From the NCBI RefSeq assembly GCF_028657945.1, contig NZ_CP059693.1, positions 1,612,001-1,676,000 on the forward strand: a stretch of 64,000 nt of DNA, given 5' to 3'. Position 1 is the first letter of the stretch. Every line of letters starts with the position of its first letter. This stretch comes from Thalassomonas haliotis (GTDB lineage Bacteria > Pseudomonadota > Gammaproteobacteria > Enterobacterales > Alteromonadaceae). The notes under the pieces are model-generated. The model saw only the letters and a list, made by a program, of their open reading frames with translations, did not search any database and was not told the origin of the DNA. Shown here piece by piece: positions 9,372 to 19,091 of the stretch. Position numbers and translations under genes: made by a program.

Positions 9372-10817
9372 ATGGCAGGCAATTCATATACCCAAGCGGA
9401 CGACAGCGAGCAAATCGCCCTGGTGGATGACGTTTTTCAATTACAACAAGCGGCATTTAAACGGCAACCTTACCTGGAAGCAAATGATCGTATCCATGAT
9501 TTACAGCGGCTGAAAAAAGCCCTGCTTGGTCATCAGCAAGAGTTGGTGCAGGCCTTATCTGAAGATTTTGGTTGCCGCAGTTTAGACGACAGTAAAATGG
9601 CAGATCTGATGCCGACTGTGATGGGCATTAACTATGCAATAAAACGCCTGAAAAAATGGATGAAACCGTCAAAGCGCCATGTCGGTATACTGTTTCAGCC
9701 GGCAAGCGGTTATGTGATGTACCAGCCGTTAGGAGTTGTCGGTATCATAACCCCGTGGAACTATCCGCTGTTTTTATCTTTAGGGCCGTTAACGACAGCA
9801 TTGGCGGCGGGTAACCGCGCACTGATCAAGATGTCTGAATTTACCCCGAAAACCAATGCCGTGCTGGCGAAAATGCTGGCGGGAGTTTTTTCACAGGACA
9901 AGGTGGCTGTGATTGCCGGCGGCCCGGATGTGGCGGCGCACTTTTCCCGGCAGCCGTTTGACCACTTGCTGTTCACCGGCTCAACCCGGGTCGGTAAAAT
10001 GGTGATGGCGGCGGCTTCGGCGAATTTGACCCCGGTGACTTTAGAGCTGGGGGGAAAATCCCCCACCATTATCGATGACAGCATAGCCATAAAAGATGCG
10101 GTTTCGAGACTGATTTTAGGGAAAACCCTCAATGCCGGACAAACCTGCGTTGCGCCGGATTATATTTTATGCCCCCGTGACCGCATCGAAGAGGTCAAAC
10201 AGGCCTGCGCCGACTGGTTCAGTAAAATGTACCCGGATATTGCCAATAACAAAGACTATACCAGCATAATCAATGAAGCGCAGTTTGAGCGGTTAACGGC
10301 CTGGCTCGAAGATGCCAAAGCAAAAGGCGCCGATGTTACTGAACTCGGCGACGACAGCGGCGCAAGCTGCAAGGGGCAAAGGAAAATTCCGCTGACCTTA
10401 GTGACTAACGTCAGTGATGACATGACCCTGATGCAGGAAGAGATTTTTGGTCCGCTGCTGCCCATCGTCGGCTATGACTCGCTCGATGATGCCATCAGTT
10501 ATGTCAATAACAGACCCAGGCCGCTGGCGTTGTACCTGTGCAGCTTTGATGAACAGGTTCAGCAAAAAGTCTTGCAGCAAACCCATGCCGGCGGCGTGTG
10601 TTTGAACGATTCGGCGATGCAGGTGGCACAGGATGATATGCCTTTTGGCGGCATAGGGCCTTCCGGTATGGGGCATTATCATGGCCATGAAGGTTTTTTG
10701 ACTTTGTCAAAAGCGAAATCTGTGTTGAAAAAAGGCAAAGCTAATACCTCCAGCCTGGCGTTTCCGCCTTACGGCAAACTGGTGCATAAACTGATTTATA
10801 AACTCTTTTTACGCTAA
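9372..10817 (+). CDS. Aldehyde dehydrogenase, coniferyl-aldehyde-dehydrogenase type
   Basis: This NAD(P)-dependent aldehyde dehydrogenase is 481 residues, the usual length of coniferyl aldehyde dehydrogenases. Family motifs are in order: GVVGIITPWNYPLFLSLGP (cofactor fold), LFTGSTRVGKMVM, the catalytic-Glu motif LELGGKSPTII (about residue 227) and the catalytic-Cys motif NAGQTCVAPDY (about residue 260), then QEEIFGPLLPI. It lacks a signal peptide. The acyl-CoA ligase gene starts 67 bases downstream on the same strand. The pair would oxidise an aldehyde to an acid and then activate the acid with CoA. The natural substrate (fatty or aromatic aldehyde) is not determined. Confidence 0.88.
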   Translation: MAGNSYTQADDSEQIALVDDVFQLQQAAFKRQPYLEANDRIHDLQRLKKALLGHQQELVQALSEDFGCRSLDDSKMADLMPTVMGINYAIKRLKKWMKPSKRHVGILFQPASGYVMYQPLGVVGIITPWNYPLFLSLGPLTTALAAGNRALIKMSEFTPKTNAVLAKMLAGVFSQDKVAVIAGGPDVAAHFSRQPFDHLLFTGSTRVGKMVMAAASANLTPVTLELGGKSPTIIDDSIAIKDAVSRLILGKTLNAGQTCVAPDYILCPRDRIEEVKQACADWFSKMYPDIANNKDYTSIINEAQFERLTAWLEDAKAKGADVTELGDDSGASCKGQRKIPLTLVTNVSDDMTLMQEEIFGPLLPIVGYDSLDDAISYVNNRPRPLALYLCSFDEQVQQKVLQQTHAGGVCLNDSAMQVAQDDMPFGGIGPSGMGHYHGHEGFLTLSKAKSVLKKGKANTSSLAFPPYGKLVHKLIYKLFLR

Positions 10818-10884
10818 TGGTATAGCGCAACGGGCCATTGGCAACGGATATAAAAATAACGGCAAGGATAACAAAGGATTTGAT

Positions 10885-12531
10885 ATGAGTAATCACAGCA
10901 GTACAGGGGTCGAGCTTAACGGGCTTGGCAGCGTATTTGACCTGGTGCAACAGGCCATGACCCGGTTTGCCGACAAACCGGCTTTTAGCTGTTTGGGACA
11001 AACCTTGAGCTTTAAGGAAATCGAGCAGCAATCGCAGGCTCTGGCCGGCTACCTGCAACATCATACTCAGTTGCTTTCGGGTGATCGTATTGCCATACAG
11101 TTACCCAATATTATCCAGTTTCCGATTGCCGCCTATGCCGCCATGTCTGCAGGCCTGGTGATAGTTAATACCAATCCCTTATACACCACCCGGGAAATGG
11201 TGCACCAATTCAGGGATGCCGGAGTTAAAGCCATTATAACCTATGCGGATGTAGTGCCTAAGCTGGCAGAGATCATATCAGATACTGAACTTGAAACCCT
11301 GATCGTCACGAAAGCCGATGATTTACTGACCGGCGAGCAGGATATCGGGCACCTGATAAACCGGGAATTGCTGCAGAGCCTGCCGGCAGCTGTTTCAGTA
11401 AAAAGCTTTAACGGCGCCATCACTCAGGGCAAAATGCAAGCGCCCCGGCCGGTGCGGCCGGAAAACCCGGACACACTTGCCTTGTTGCAATACACGGGCG
11501 GCACCACCGGGCTGTCAAAGGGCGCTATGCTCAGCCATGGCAACCTGGCGGCAAATGTCCGGCAGACCCATCAAAGGTTTGCGGGGGTATTGCAGCCGGG
11601 AGAAGACATCTATATTTGCCCCTTACCTCTTTATCATATATACGCCTTTATGGTGAACCTGTTACTGGCGGTGTCTGAGGGAGCCCATAATGTGCTGATC
11701 GCCAACCCCAGAGATCTCGATGCTTTTGTCCATGAGATCAAGCCTTATGCCTTTACCAGCTTTACCGGCATCAATACCTTGTTTGTCGGTTTATGCCACC
11801 ATGATGCTTTTAAGCAACTGGACTTTTCCCGGTTAAAACTGACCATTTCCGGCGGCAGCGCCCTGACCCAAAATGCGGCGAATTTATGGCACCAGCTCAC
11901 CGGCTGCACTATTTCAGAAGGTTACGGCTTGTCGGAAACCTCGCCGGTATTGTGCTTTAATACCCCGGGTAAAGAAAAACTCGGCACTATCGGCTGGCCG
12001 TTAATTGATACTGAGATTGAGATCTGGGATGAAGACAATCAGGCATTAGCTGTTGGCGAAACCGGGGAAATTGTTGCCCGGGGACCGCAGGTGATGTCCG
12101 GTTACTGGCAGCAGGCCCGGGCCAGTGAACAGGCTTTGGTCAAGGGGTTTTTTAAAACCGGTGATATCGGCCTTATTCATGATGATGGCCGGGTACAAAT
12201 CGTAGATCGTAAGAAAGACATGATTTTGGTGTCCGGTTTTAATGTTTATCCCAATGAGATTGAAGAAGTGCTGGCACTGCACCCGAAAATTTTGGAGGCG
12301 GCGGTGGTGGGACATGCCGATGAAAATTCGGGGGAAAAAGTCTGTGCTTATATTGTGCTGGAGCAAAACGGCTCGCAATCTCCGGACTTTGCCGAATACC
12401 TGATTGCCGAGCAAATTACCGCCTATTGCCGCAGTCAGCTCAGCGCCTATAAGGTACCCAAAGAATATCACTTTGTTGATGAGCTGCCAAAATCAACGGT
12501 CGGCAAGGTCTTACGCCGGGAATTGCGTTAA
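10885..12531 (+). CDS. AMP-forming acyl-CoA synthetase (long-chain fatty-acid-CoA ligase, FadD-like)
   Basis: This 548-residue member of the ANL superfamily has the P-loop-like A3 motif YTGGTTGLSKGAMLSH (about residue 200), GYGLSETSP (A5), the hinge region KTGDIGLIHDDGRVQIVDRKKDMI and the C-terminal catalytic Lys segment LPKSTVGKVLRREL. It adenylates a carboxylic acid and transfers it to CoA. Closest resemblance is to FadD, but short or aromatic acids cannot be excluded. It is likely co-transcribed with the aldehyde dehydrogenase. The gene converges with the TolC gene 60 bases away; no clear terminator lies between them. Confidence 0.85.
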   Translation: MSNHSSTGVELNGLGSVFDLVQQAMTRFADKPAFSCLGQTLSFKEIEQQSQALAGYLQHHTQLLSGDRIAIQLPNIIQFPIAAYAAMSAGLVIVNTNPLYTTREMVHQFRDAGVKAIITYADVVPKLAEIISDTELETLIVTKADDLLTGEQDIGHLINRELLQSLPAAVSVKSFNGAITQGKMQAPRPVRPENPDTLALLQYTGGTTGLSKGAMLSHGNLAANVRQTHQRFAGVLQPGEDIYICPLPLYHIYAFMVNLLLAVSEGAHNVLIANPRDLDAFVHEIKPYAFTSFTGINTLFVGLCHHDAFKQLDFSRLKLTISGGSALTQNAANLWHQLTGCTISEGYGLSETSPVLCFNTPGKEKLGTIGWPLIDTEIEIWDEDNQALAVGETGEIVARGPQVMSGYWQQARASEQALVKGFFKTGDIGLIHDDGRVQIVDRKKDMILVSGFNVYPNEIEEVLALHPKILEAAVVGHADENSGEKVCAYIVLEQNGSQSPDFAEYLIAEQITAYCRSQLSAYKVPKEYHFVDELPKSTVGKVLRRELR

Positions 12532-12591
12532 AGCTGCCGATGTAGAGGGGCTAAGCCCTGGACCAAGAATCAGGTTCAGCCCGGCTCTGGC

Positions 12592-13920
12592 TTAGGGCTG
12601 GGTCTGGCCTTGGGCATTGACAGGTACCCCGGTAATATAATCGAGTTCGGCTTTGGCGGTTAAAAATTGTCCCAGGGCCAGGATATGATCGGTGCGGGTC
12701 TGGGTCAGCAGATCCTGGGCATCAAGTACGTCATTAGAGCTGCCCAGTTGCTCTTTGTAGCGTATCTGACTGACCCGGAAGTTTTCCCTGGCCAGTGCCA
12801 GCGATTGTTGCAATACCTTAAGATTATTATCTGCTTCCTGTAATTTCAGCCATACGGCGTGGACATCCGCCTTAAATTGATTTTTCTGTTGCCGTAAATC
12901 TAACGATAACCGGCGCAGGTTGTAGTCCAGGGCGGCAACCTGCTGTGAGGTTTTGCCCCATTGCCAGAAATTCCATTGCAGCGATAGCGTTACCTGGGTT
13001 TCGGTGACGGAGTTATCGAAATCTGAATCAAAGGCGCTGGAGCCCCGCTGCAGGTTAAGGTCCAGGCTGGGTTTCATATCGGCTTTGGCGATATTTCGGT
13101 CCTGGCGGGCAATATCAATATCGAGCTGTGTCTGTTTCAGCTCAGTCCTGTTCTCCAGGGTATAGCTGACGGCCTCGTCATAGTGCCACTTTACCGGGCT
13201 GTAGTTAAGCTCTCCCCGGGCCTCAAAGGCGAAGGTGATTTCGCGATCCATTAAGATATTCAGCTGACGTTTGGCAGCGAGCACGTTATTTTTACTGACC
13301 AACAGCTCCTGGCGTCCGCTGGATACCCTGACTTTGGCCTGCAGCACGTCATTACTCCAGATCAGGGCGCTGGCGTACATATGCTCGGCATTGGTCTGGT
13401 GTTGTTTGAGACGGTTAAGGGATTCCTGTGATTCGGCCACCAGCAGCTGGGCGGTTAATAACTGATACCAGGCGCTTTTGAGATCAAACAGCAGTTGTTC
13501 CCGGGTACGTGCCAGGTTGAGGCGGGCATCCAGCCGATCTAAAGTGGACTTTTTATAGTTGGCCAACAGCGCCGGTCGATATATGGCTTGCGACAAGGTT
13601 AACCGGGCGGAGTACAAGGTATCATGTGGCGTATCGGCAGTATTTCCCTGGAGGACTTTTTCCCCGCGGGTATTTGCTGAAAAGTTGGGTAAAAGCTGGC
13701 GAAAGGCCGCTCTTTCGCTGGCATCTTTTGCGTAAGTGTTTTCCTGTTGGCCCAGCAGTATCGGGTTTTGCTTAAAAGCCAGCTCGGTGATTTGCTCAAA
13801 ACTGAGTTTGGCGCCGGCCAGGACCAGAGTGCTGAGGCCAGTGCTGAAAAGCAGCATCAGTTTGAGAAATCGCTTGATGAACTTATGTAAAGAAATGGCT
13901 GATAAACCGGCTGTAGTCAT
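12592..13920 (-). CDS. TolC-family outer-membrane channel protein
   Basis: This 442-residue protein has a signal peptide (LMLLFSTGLSTLVLAGA) and the duplicated helical-hairpin pattern of the outer membrane efflux family. Examples are LSFEQITELAFKQNPILLGQ at the start of repeat 1, YSARLTLSQAIYRPALLANY before the first strand pair, and LSLQWNFWQWGKTSQQVAAL at the second. It is the last gene of a four-gene minus-strand operon, 14 bases after the HlyD gene. It should be the outer-membrane exit of the export system formed with the three upstream adaptor-domain proteins. No ABC or RND pump is encoded in the operon. Confidence 0.85.
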   Translation of the reverse strand: MTTAGLSAISLHKFIKRFLKLMLLFSTGLSTLVLAGAKLSFEQITELAFKQNPILLGQQENTYAKDASERAAFRQLLPNFSANTRGEKVLQGNTADTPHDTLYSARLTLSQAIYRPALLANYKKSTLDRLDARLNLARTREQLLFDLKSAWYQLLTAQLLVAESQESLNRLKQHQTNAEHMYASALIWSNDVLQAKVRVSSGRQELLVSKNNVLAAKRQLNILMDREITFAFEARGELNYSPVKWHYDEAVSYTLENRTELKQTQLDIDIARQDRNIAKADMKPSLDLNLQRGSSAFDSDFDNSVTETQVTLSLQWNFWQWGKTSQQVAALDYNLRRLSLDLRQQKNQFKADVHAVWLKLQEADNNLKVLQQSLALARENFRVSQIRYKEQLGSSNDVLDAQDLLTQTRTDHILALGQFLTAKAELDYITGVPVNAQGQTQP

Positions 13921-13934
13921 GTGCTGTTTTCCTG

Positions 13935-14771
13935 TTATGGCTGCGGCAACCAGTTTTCCAATTCGACATACCGGCCCGATAAAACTTGCTTATTGTCGGG
14001 TAACACAGACCAGATAATGCGCCGCAAACCGCTGGCGGGATCTATATGGGGAAATACCTGTTTTAATTGCACCTTGCCTACCACCTGCTTATTGATGGAA
14101 ATTTTCGTTTTTTGTCCCGGACTCAGGTATTGGATAAAATCAGGGGGGACATCGATGGACAGTACCAGCTGGCTTAATTTGGCATATTCCATAATAGGAG
14201 TGCCGGGTTTGACCCATTCGTTGATGCTGGCATCCTGCGTGACGATAGTGCCGTCGAAGGGGGCGTAGATGACGCAGTTGGCCAGGGCTATTTTTGATAA
14301 CGCCAGCTGTGCCCGGGCTGCCTGCTCCTTGGATTTTGCCATCTCAATTTCAAAATTGGCTTCTACCAGGGCAATATCCGATAGGATGTTTTCCTTGACC
14401 AGGCGCGCGGTTTTATTGCGTTTATGCTCGGCGGCCTTCAGGGCTGAGGTGGCGGAATGCATCAAGGCGAGGTTCTTGTCCATATCTGCCCTGGCCTTGT
14501 TGTCGTCTATGCGCGCCAGTATTTCTCCCTTGGCTGCCGACTTGCCGTTGGCCAACATTTCAAGCAACAAGCCTGACTGCGAAAAAGCTATTTTGACTTG
14601 CTCCCCCGGCAGCACCACACCGCGTAAATGTATGCTGGGATCGATTTTTCCGGCGGCATGAGCCGCGATTGATGTTGCCACTGTCGTAACTATGGCCAGT
14701 AAAATGGCCGGCAGCGGGAAGATAAAGCCTCCGACAAGAAAATAACCTGGTATAAGTCTTTTTATAGCCAT
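13935..14771 (-). CDS. HlyD/RND-type periplasmic adaptor
   Basis: This short adaptor (278 residues) is anchored by an N-terminal hydrophobic segment (PLPAILLAIVTTVATSIAAH). A half lipoyl motif follows (RGVVLPGEQVKIAFSQSGLL), then a helical hairpin at about residues 95-150, the second lipoyl half (CVIYAPFDGTIVTQDASINE), and a beta-barrel with PPDFIQYLSPGQKTKISI. The ATG overlaps the end of the M50 gene by 10 bases, indicating translational coupling. It would bridge inner-membrane parts to the TolC channel. It is the simplest of three adaptor-domain proteins in this operon. Confidence 0.85.
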   Translation of the reverse strand: MAIKRLIPGYFLVGGFIFPLPAILLAIVTTVATSIAAHAAGKIDPSIHLRGVVLPGEQVKIAFSQSGLLLEMLANGKSAAKGEILARIDDNKARADMDKNLALMHSATSALKAAEHKRNKTARLVKENILSDIALVEANFEIEMAKSKEQAARAQLALSKIALANCVIYAPFDGTIVTQDASINEWVKPGTPIMEYAKLSQLVLSIDVPPDFIQYLSPGQKTKISINKQVVGKVQLKQVFPHIDPASGLRRIIWSVLPDNKQVLSGRYVELENWLPQP

Positions 14772-16843
14772 AAGTCTGCCCGCAGTATTTTTCTGATTTC
14801 ATGGAAGATATGTCGCCATAGCGGCTGATGTTCGCCAAAGATCAGGGCATCGCCGGACAGGCCCAGCGGCGGCAGGGGATCATTAGCTGCCGGTAAAACC
14901 TGCATCCTGACCTTAAAACTTTGCTCGACATCTTCCAGGGTCGCCACCGGCGAAATAGTGGTTACTTTGCCCTGGTAGATATTGGCCGGGTTGCCGGTGA
15001 GTTTTATCCGCCCCCAATTGCCTGTGCTCAGCAGATAGACATCCCGCTGGTCAACAATGACATCGATATAGCGCTCGGTCGCAGCAACCAGGGTCAGTAT
15101 TTCTGTGTTTTGGCCAAAAAACCGCCCCAGCAGGGCTTGCGGCGGCATAGCTTCCACCTGCCACTGTCCGGGGGGAGCGGCGATATTCAGTTGCCTGAGC
15201 TGGGTGTCCACTTGCTTGAGTTTATCTTCGATCAGTGTCAGCTCTATCAGCAGCTGGCGGTTTTTTGCCTGCTCTTTTTCCGACAGGGCGATGGTTTGCT
15301 GTAACCTTAGTGCCGCCTGCTCGGCCAGGTAAGCTTGTCTGGTCAGGTTCAGCTCGGGGGAGGATAAGGACAGGACGAAAGGTTTTTTTTCAGTGCTGAG
15401 CTGTCTTTGCTGATCATAACCGACATAACTGATAAAGCCGTCTTGCGGGGCGTAAAGGGTTACCCTAGTGCTTTCAATGATGCCTTGCGAGCGGATACGC
15501 ATCTGGGGCTGCCAGAAAATCAGTACCAGCAGCACCAGGACCAGGGCGGCAAGGGTACGTTTTTGTCTTTTGCTTGAGCTCCAAAAAAATGTTTTATGCC
15601 AGTGCACTAAGGTTTCTCCCCAGCTGCCGGTGAGTTTTTTCATCAAGAGGTAAAACAGATAGATAAAGCCGAGATTGGCCAAAAAGCCGAACTGGCTGGA
15701 AACAAAGCCATAACCCAGGATGCCGATAGCACTGAGGATAAGGGCCATGTACAAGGCGACCAGGGCGCCGTAGATAAAATAAATGCGCTTTTCCCGCGGT
15801 GAGGGGGTCAGCGGCGGTTTTGTATCCAGGCGTAAAACATGGCGTTTAAGGGTCCAGGAAAACCAGGCGGTGGAGTTTTGCCGTAAGTTTTCCATTTCCA
15901 GCATATCGGTGAGGATATAATAGCCGTCAAATTTCAGCAGCGGATTAAGGTTAATAAAAAGCGAGCTGGCGGTGCTGATGGTCATCAGGACAAAAGCCAC
16001 AAACCCCAAAGGGTTGGAGATATCGATCAACAGCCATAACAGGGCAGCAAAGGCCGCCAGTAACAGCTCAACCCAGACACCGGCCAGGGCGACATAAATT
16101 TTATGGCGTTTGTGCTCAAACAGCCAGGCATCATTGACATTGCAATACAGGCAGGGCTGGAAAGCCAGAAATAAAAAGCCCATATCGTGGACGTCGCCGC
16201 CAAAATGCTTGCAGGTGAGGCCATGGCCGCACTCATGCAGGGCGATGGCGCCCAGGGCAATAAACCAGATGGCGAGCAGGCCGCCGAGATTGCCCTGGTT
16301 GCTGAGATAAATACGGTTGAAGTCCTGTAAAAAACGCTCCCCCTGAAACAAGACCAACACAAAGGCCATTGCCACTAAGGTGATTTGCCAGCGCACCGCC
16401 GCCGGCGACCATAAAAAACGGATGTGGTCGATGATACGGTTAAAAAAAGCATTGGGGTCGACCAGGTGAAAGCGCAGAAACAGCAAACTGCCTTTGGCCT
16501 GTAAGATTTTCTTCCGCCTTTCTTCGCGGTTTCTTTCCAGCAGCGCGGCGGTTTCCTCCTGGCGGCTGCGTTTGAGTAAATGTAAATCTTTGCAGGAATC
16601 GTAAATATCCTGCAGCGCCTCCAGGTCAAATTCATATTGCTGTGACTGGCGGTTAAAGGTTTCTACCAGTTGTTCCAGGGTTTTCTCATTATCAAACAGG
16701 ATCAGCATCTGGTATTGGGCCTGATCGAAATGATAATACTCCTGTTTGTCCGGCTCCTTGATGACATAGGTGGTTTTTCCCCGCTGCACCAGTTCGCGGA
16801 TTTTTAAATCGAGTCTCAGCGGTGGCGGAATAATGGCTTCCAT
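14762..16843 (-). CDS. PqqD-like / M50 site-2 protease / HlyD fusion membrane protein
   Basis: This multi-domain protein is about 693 residues from the ATG at 16843; an upstream in-frame TTG at 16870 overlaps the GAF gene. Residues about 5-90 look like a PqqD-type winged-helix domain (LDLKIRELVQRGKTTYVI, then FDNEKTLEQLVETFNRQ). Several membrane helices follow, with zinc motif HECGH at about 203-207 in ALHECGHGLTCKHFGG and the second M50 motif LNPLLKFDGYYILTDMLE. The C-terminal 250 residues are HlyD-like: a lipoyl half, a coiled coil with many Gln/Leu, and a barrel. Both zinc-site motifs are intact. PqqD-like domains commonly bind leader peptides, so recognising and cleaving an exported substrate is a reasonable but untested inference. 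Confidence 0.78.
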   Translation of the reverse strand: MEAIIPPPLRLDLKIRELVQRGKTTYVIKEPDKQEYYHFDQAQYQMLILFDNEKTLEQLVETFNRQSQQYEFDLEALQDIYDSCKDLHLLKRSRQEETAALLERNREERRKKILQAKGSLLFLRFHLVDPNAFFNRIIDHIRFLWSPAAVRWQITLVAMAFVLVLFQGERFLQDFNRIYLSNQGNLGGLLAIWFIALGAIALHECGHGLTCKHFGGDVHDMGFLFLAFQPCLYCNVNDAWLFEHKRHKIYVALAGVWVELLLAAFAALLWLLIDISNPLGFVAFVLMTISTASSLFINLNPLLKFDGYYILTDMLEMENLRQNSTAWFSWTLKRHVLRLDTKPPLTPSPREKRIYFIYGALVALYMALILSAIGILGYGFVSSQFGFLANLGFIYLFYLLMKKLTGSWGETLVHWHKTFFWSSSKRQKRTLAALVLVLLVLIFWQPQMRIRSQGIIESTRVTLYAPQDGFISYVGYDQQRQLSTEKKPFVLSLSSPELNLTRQAYLAEQAALRLQQTIALSEKEQAKNRQLLIELTLIEDKLKQVDTQLRQLNIAAPPGQWQVEAMPPQALLGRFFGQNTEILTLVAATERYIDVIVDQRDVYLLSTGNWGRIKLTGNPANIYQGKVTTISPVATLEDVEQSFKVRMQVLPAANDPLPPLGLSGDALIFGEHQPLWRHIFHEIRKILRADLWL

Positions 16844-16847
16844 GGCG

Positions 16848-18818
16848 TTACCAGCCGAAATTAAAAGCAAAAAAGTTGCTGATTCTTCGCCATATTTTTA
16901 CCAGGGCCGAAGTTTTCGGGGTAGTAATAATGGCCTGTCCTGTCATGCCGGGGCGCAGCTGGTAGGGGGCATGGGCAATTTCCACTTCGGCAATAAAACC
17001 GGTATTGGTTTCTTCGCTTTCGAGCTCGGAAGAAGACTCAAGCAGGGTGTTGGGGGTTTCATAGGCCTGGCCGATATGGCGGACAATGCCGGTAAAATAT
17101 TCACCCGGCTGGGAGCGCAGCACGCCTTTAACCCTTTGACCGACTTCGATGTCGGTTAAATCGGTTTCCGGGATATGGACGATCACCAGCAGGTTTTCGG
17201 GGTTGACGAAGCGCATAATTTCTTCCCCTAAGGCAAAATAACGTCCGGTTAATTCCTGTGGCCTGGGGGTCAGGACTATACCGTCTATGGGGGCGCGGAT
17301 ATTGATCTGCTCCAGATCATATCTGGCCTTAACCACCTGGGCGTTGACCGCCGCCCGCTCGATGGCTGATTTACTCATTAAGGCGGCATCCGACTCCGCC
17401 CGGGCTTCGATGATTTGCCGGTCTAAAATGGCCAGTTTAGCCTCGGCTTCGAGCAGGGTTAACCTGGGCAGGGCTGGGTCGAGTTTGGCGATAATATCCC
17501 CGGCTTTTACCGTTTGTCCTTCTTTCACCAATATGTTTTCCACCCGCCCGGCAACGGGTAAAAAGGCGCCGACACCAAGCCTGGCTTCTACTAGGGTCTG
17601 ACCGGAAACAAAGCGGAAAAAAGGCGCATAATGCAGTACTTCGAGCAGTAATATCGAGGCCAAGATCAGGGTCAGGGATTTTTTCTTGCCGGTGGCGAGC
17701 ATTTTTTGCCCTTTTTGCCCGATATTGCTTAAGGTGGCGCTAAAGGGGATGCTTTTAAATAAGCTGGCATTACGCAGCGCCACCGTTGCCTGGGTGGCCA
17801 GAATATGTAATAAATCGGTTTTGCCCTGGCTGGCAAAGTGGGACTTATCGCTTTCAAACCAGAGTACTCCCAAGATACCTTCATCGTCTTCGAGCGGCAC
17901 CGCCCAAAAGGCATTTAACCCGTGTTTCTCCAGGTAGTTGAGCCAGGCATTGGCGCTGCCTTTGAGGCTTTTTTTATAGCTGAGGCGGTCGGCAACATAA
18001 GAGCTGCGCCCCAGGGTACGGATTTGCTCCATCAGCGCCAGCTGCTCTTGCTGTTTTTCCTGTTTGATGTCTATGGCTTCACCGCCGGACAAGACCCTGA
18101 GTTTGAGTAGTTTGCGGTTTTCATCCCATAAGGCAATGGCGGCGCCGGTGATCTCCACCAGTTCATTGGTTTTATTGACGACATAATCGAGCACCTGTTC
18201 AATATCCAAAGTGGCGACCACTTCTTTGGAAATGGTCATCAGGATATGCATTTCCTTAACCAGGCTCTCTACTTCCAGCAAACGGGCGTTTCTCATGGAT
18301 AAGGAGGCGGCAACCGCGAGCTCTTTTACCAGCTCGCAATCTTCCTCGTCAAACCTGTGGTTTACGCCGCTTTTTTTGTTGATCACCTGAATTGCGCCGT
18401 AAGACTCATTACTGACGGTCAGGGGCACGCAAATCATAGAGTGGGTGACAAAACCGGTATTTTTATCGACATCGGCATTAAAGCGGGGATCTTTGCCGCA
18501 ATCCATGATCAGTTCAGGTTGCTGGTTTTCAACTACGGCGCCGACCACGCCGACACCAAAAGGTAAACGCAGGCCGATCACCCGGTTTTTAGCGGTGCCT
18601 TTGGCCAGGTGGCAGACATTCTGTTTTTTTGCTTTGTCCACCAGCCATAAAGAGCCGGATTCTGCATCCAGGGCTTCGAGTACCCGGTCAAAAACAATTG
18701 CCACCAGTTGCTTCACCCCTTTTACATTACTGATAAATTCCTGTAAAAGCTGGCGTGAAATCGTCAGGCGTTTAATGGTTTTTTCCAGTTGACGTATTTG
18801 TTGTTGTTGAGCGTCCAA
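16848..18818 (-). CDS. GAF-GAF-TM-HlyD fusion adaptor
   Basis: This 656-residue protein has an unusual order. An N-terminal coiled coil (about 1-35) leads to GAF domain 1 (about 40-190; SGSLWLVDKAKKQNVCHLA, MICVPLTVSNESYGAIQVIN) and GAF domain 2 (about 195-365; AVPLEDDEGILGVLWFESD). One membrane helix follows (LTLILASILLLEVLHYAPFF, about 378-400), then a HlyD adaptor with lipoyl halves GRVENILVKEGQTVKAGDII and IRAPIDGIVLTPRP. The topology predicts cytosolic GAF sensors and a periplasmic adaptor on one chain, so a cytosolic signal might gate export. It is first in the operon; its TAA lies 4 bases before the M50 start. Confidence 0.85.
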   Translation of the reverse strand: MDAQQQQIRQLEKTIKRLTISRQLLQEFISNVKGVKQLVAIVFDRVLEALDAESGSLWLVDKAKKQNVCHLAKGTAKNRVIGLRLPFGVGVVGAVVENQQPELIMDCGKDPRFNADVDKNTGFVTHSMICVPLTVSNESYGAIQVINKKSGVNHRFDEEDCELVKELAVAASLSMRNARLLEVESLVKEMHILMTISKEVVATLDIEQVLDYVVNKTNELVEITGAAIALWDENRKLLKLRVLSGGEAIDIKQEKQQEQLALMEQIRTLGRSSYVADRLSYKKSLKGSANAWLNYLEKHGLNAFWAVPLEDDEGILGVLWFESDKSHFASQGKTDLLHILATQATVALRNASLFKSIPFSATLSNIGQKGQKMLATGKKKSLTLILASILLLEVLHYAPFFRFVSGQTLVEARLGVGAFLPVAGRVENILVKEGQTVKAGDIIAKLDPALPRLTLLEAEAKLAILDRQIIEARAESDAALMSKSAIERAAVNAQVVKARYDLEQINIRAPIDGIVLTPRPQELTGRYFALGEEIMRFVNPENLLVIVHIPETDLTDIEVGQRVKGVLRSQPGEYFTGIVRHIGQAYETPNTLLESSSELESEETNTGFIAEVEIAHAPYQLRPGMTGQAIITTPKTSALVKIWRRISNFFAFNFGW

Positions 18819-19004
18819 GTTGCTTTGCCCTGCCGGTTAAGGCATTAAAAAGTGAAGACTAATTCGTTACTATGCCTTTAAGAATAGATGATATTTACCC
18901 TGAACAATTAACTAATGGCTTACATGAACGCCAGGGCTATCGCTTTGCGGATAACAAAACTTTTTATAAAGCTCGGAACAAAAGCAGCAGCCAAAACAAT
19001 AATC

Positions 19005-19050
19005 AAATAAAAGAAAGACTTACCTTGGCTGTGTGCTTCCGGTAAGTCTT
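19005..19050 (-). terminator. Terminator after the 47-aa gene
   Basis: A minus-strand AAGACTTACC/GGTAAGTCTT perfect 10-bp stem with a 16-base loop is followed by TCTTTTATTT. It lies about 42 bases past the small gene and separates it from the GAF-HlyD operon. Confidence 0.8.
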
Positions 19051-19091
19051 GGCTTATCGGGGCAGGGACTTAGCCGCTGCCCGGCTGGCGG

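Noticed and set aside
12532-12591. Terminator between the convergent acyl-CoA ligase and TolC genes
   Set aside because: A GGGCTTAGCCC-like stem is visible, but neither strand has a T-tract.
12592-18818. Ordinary type I secretion system
   Set aside because: No ABC ATPase-permease is encoded in or next to the operon; the inner-membrane component is an M50 fusion.
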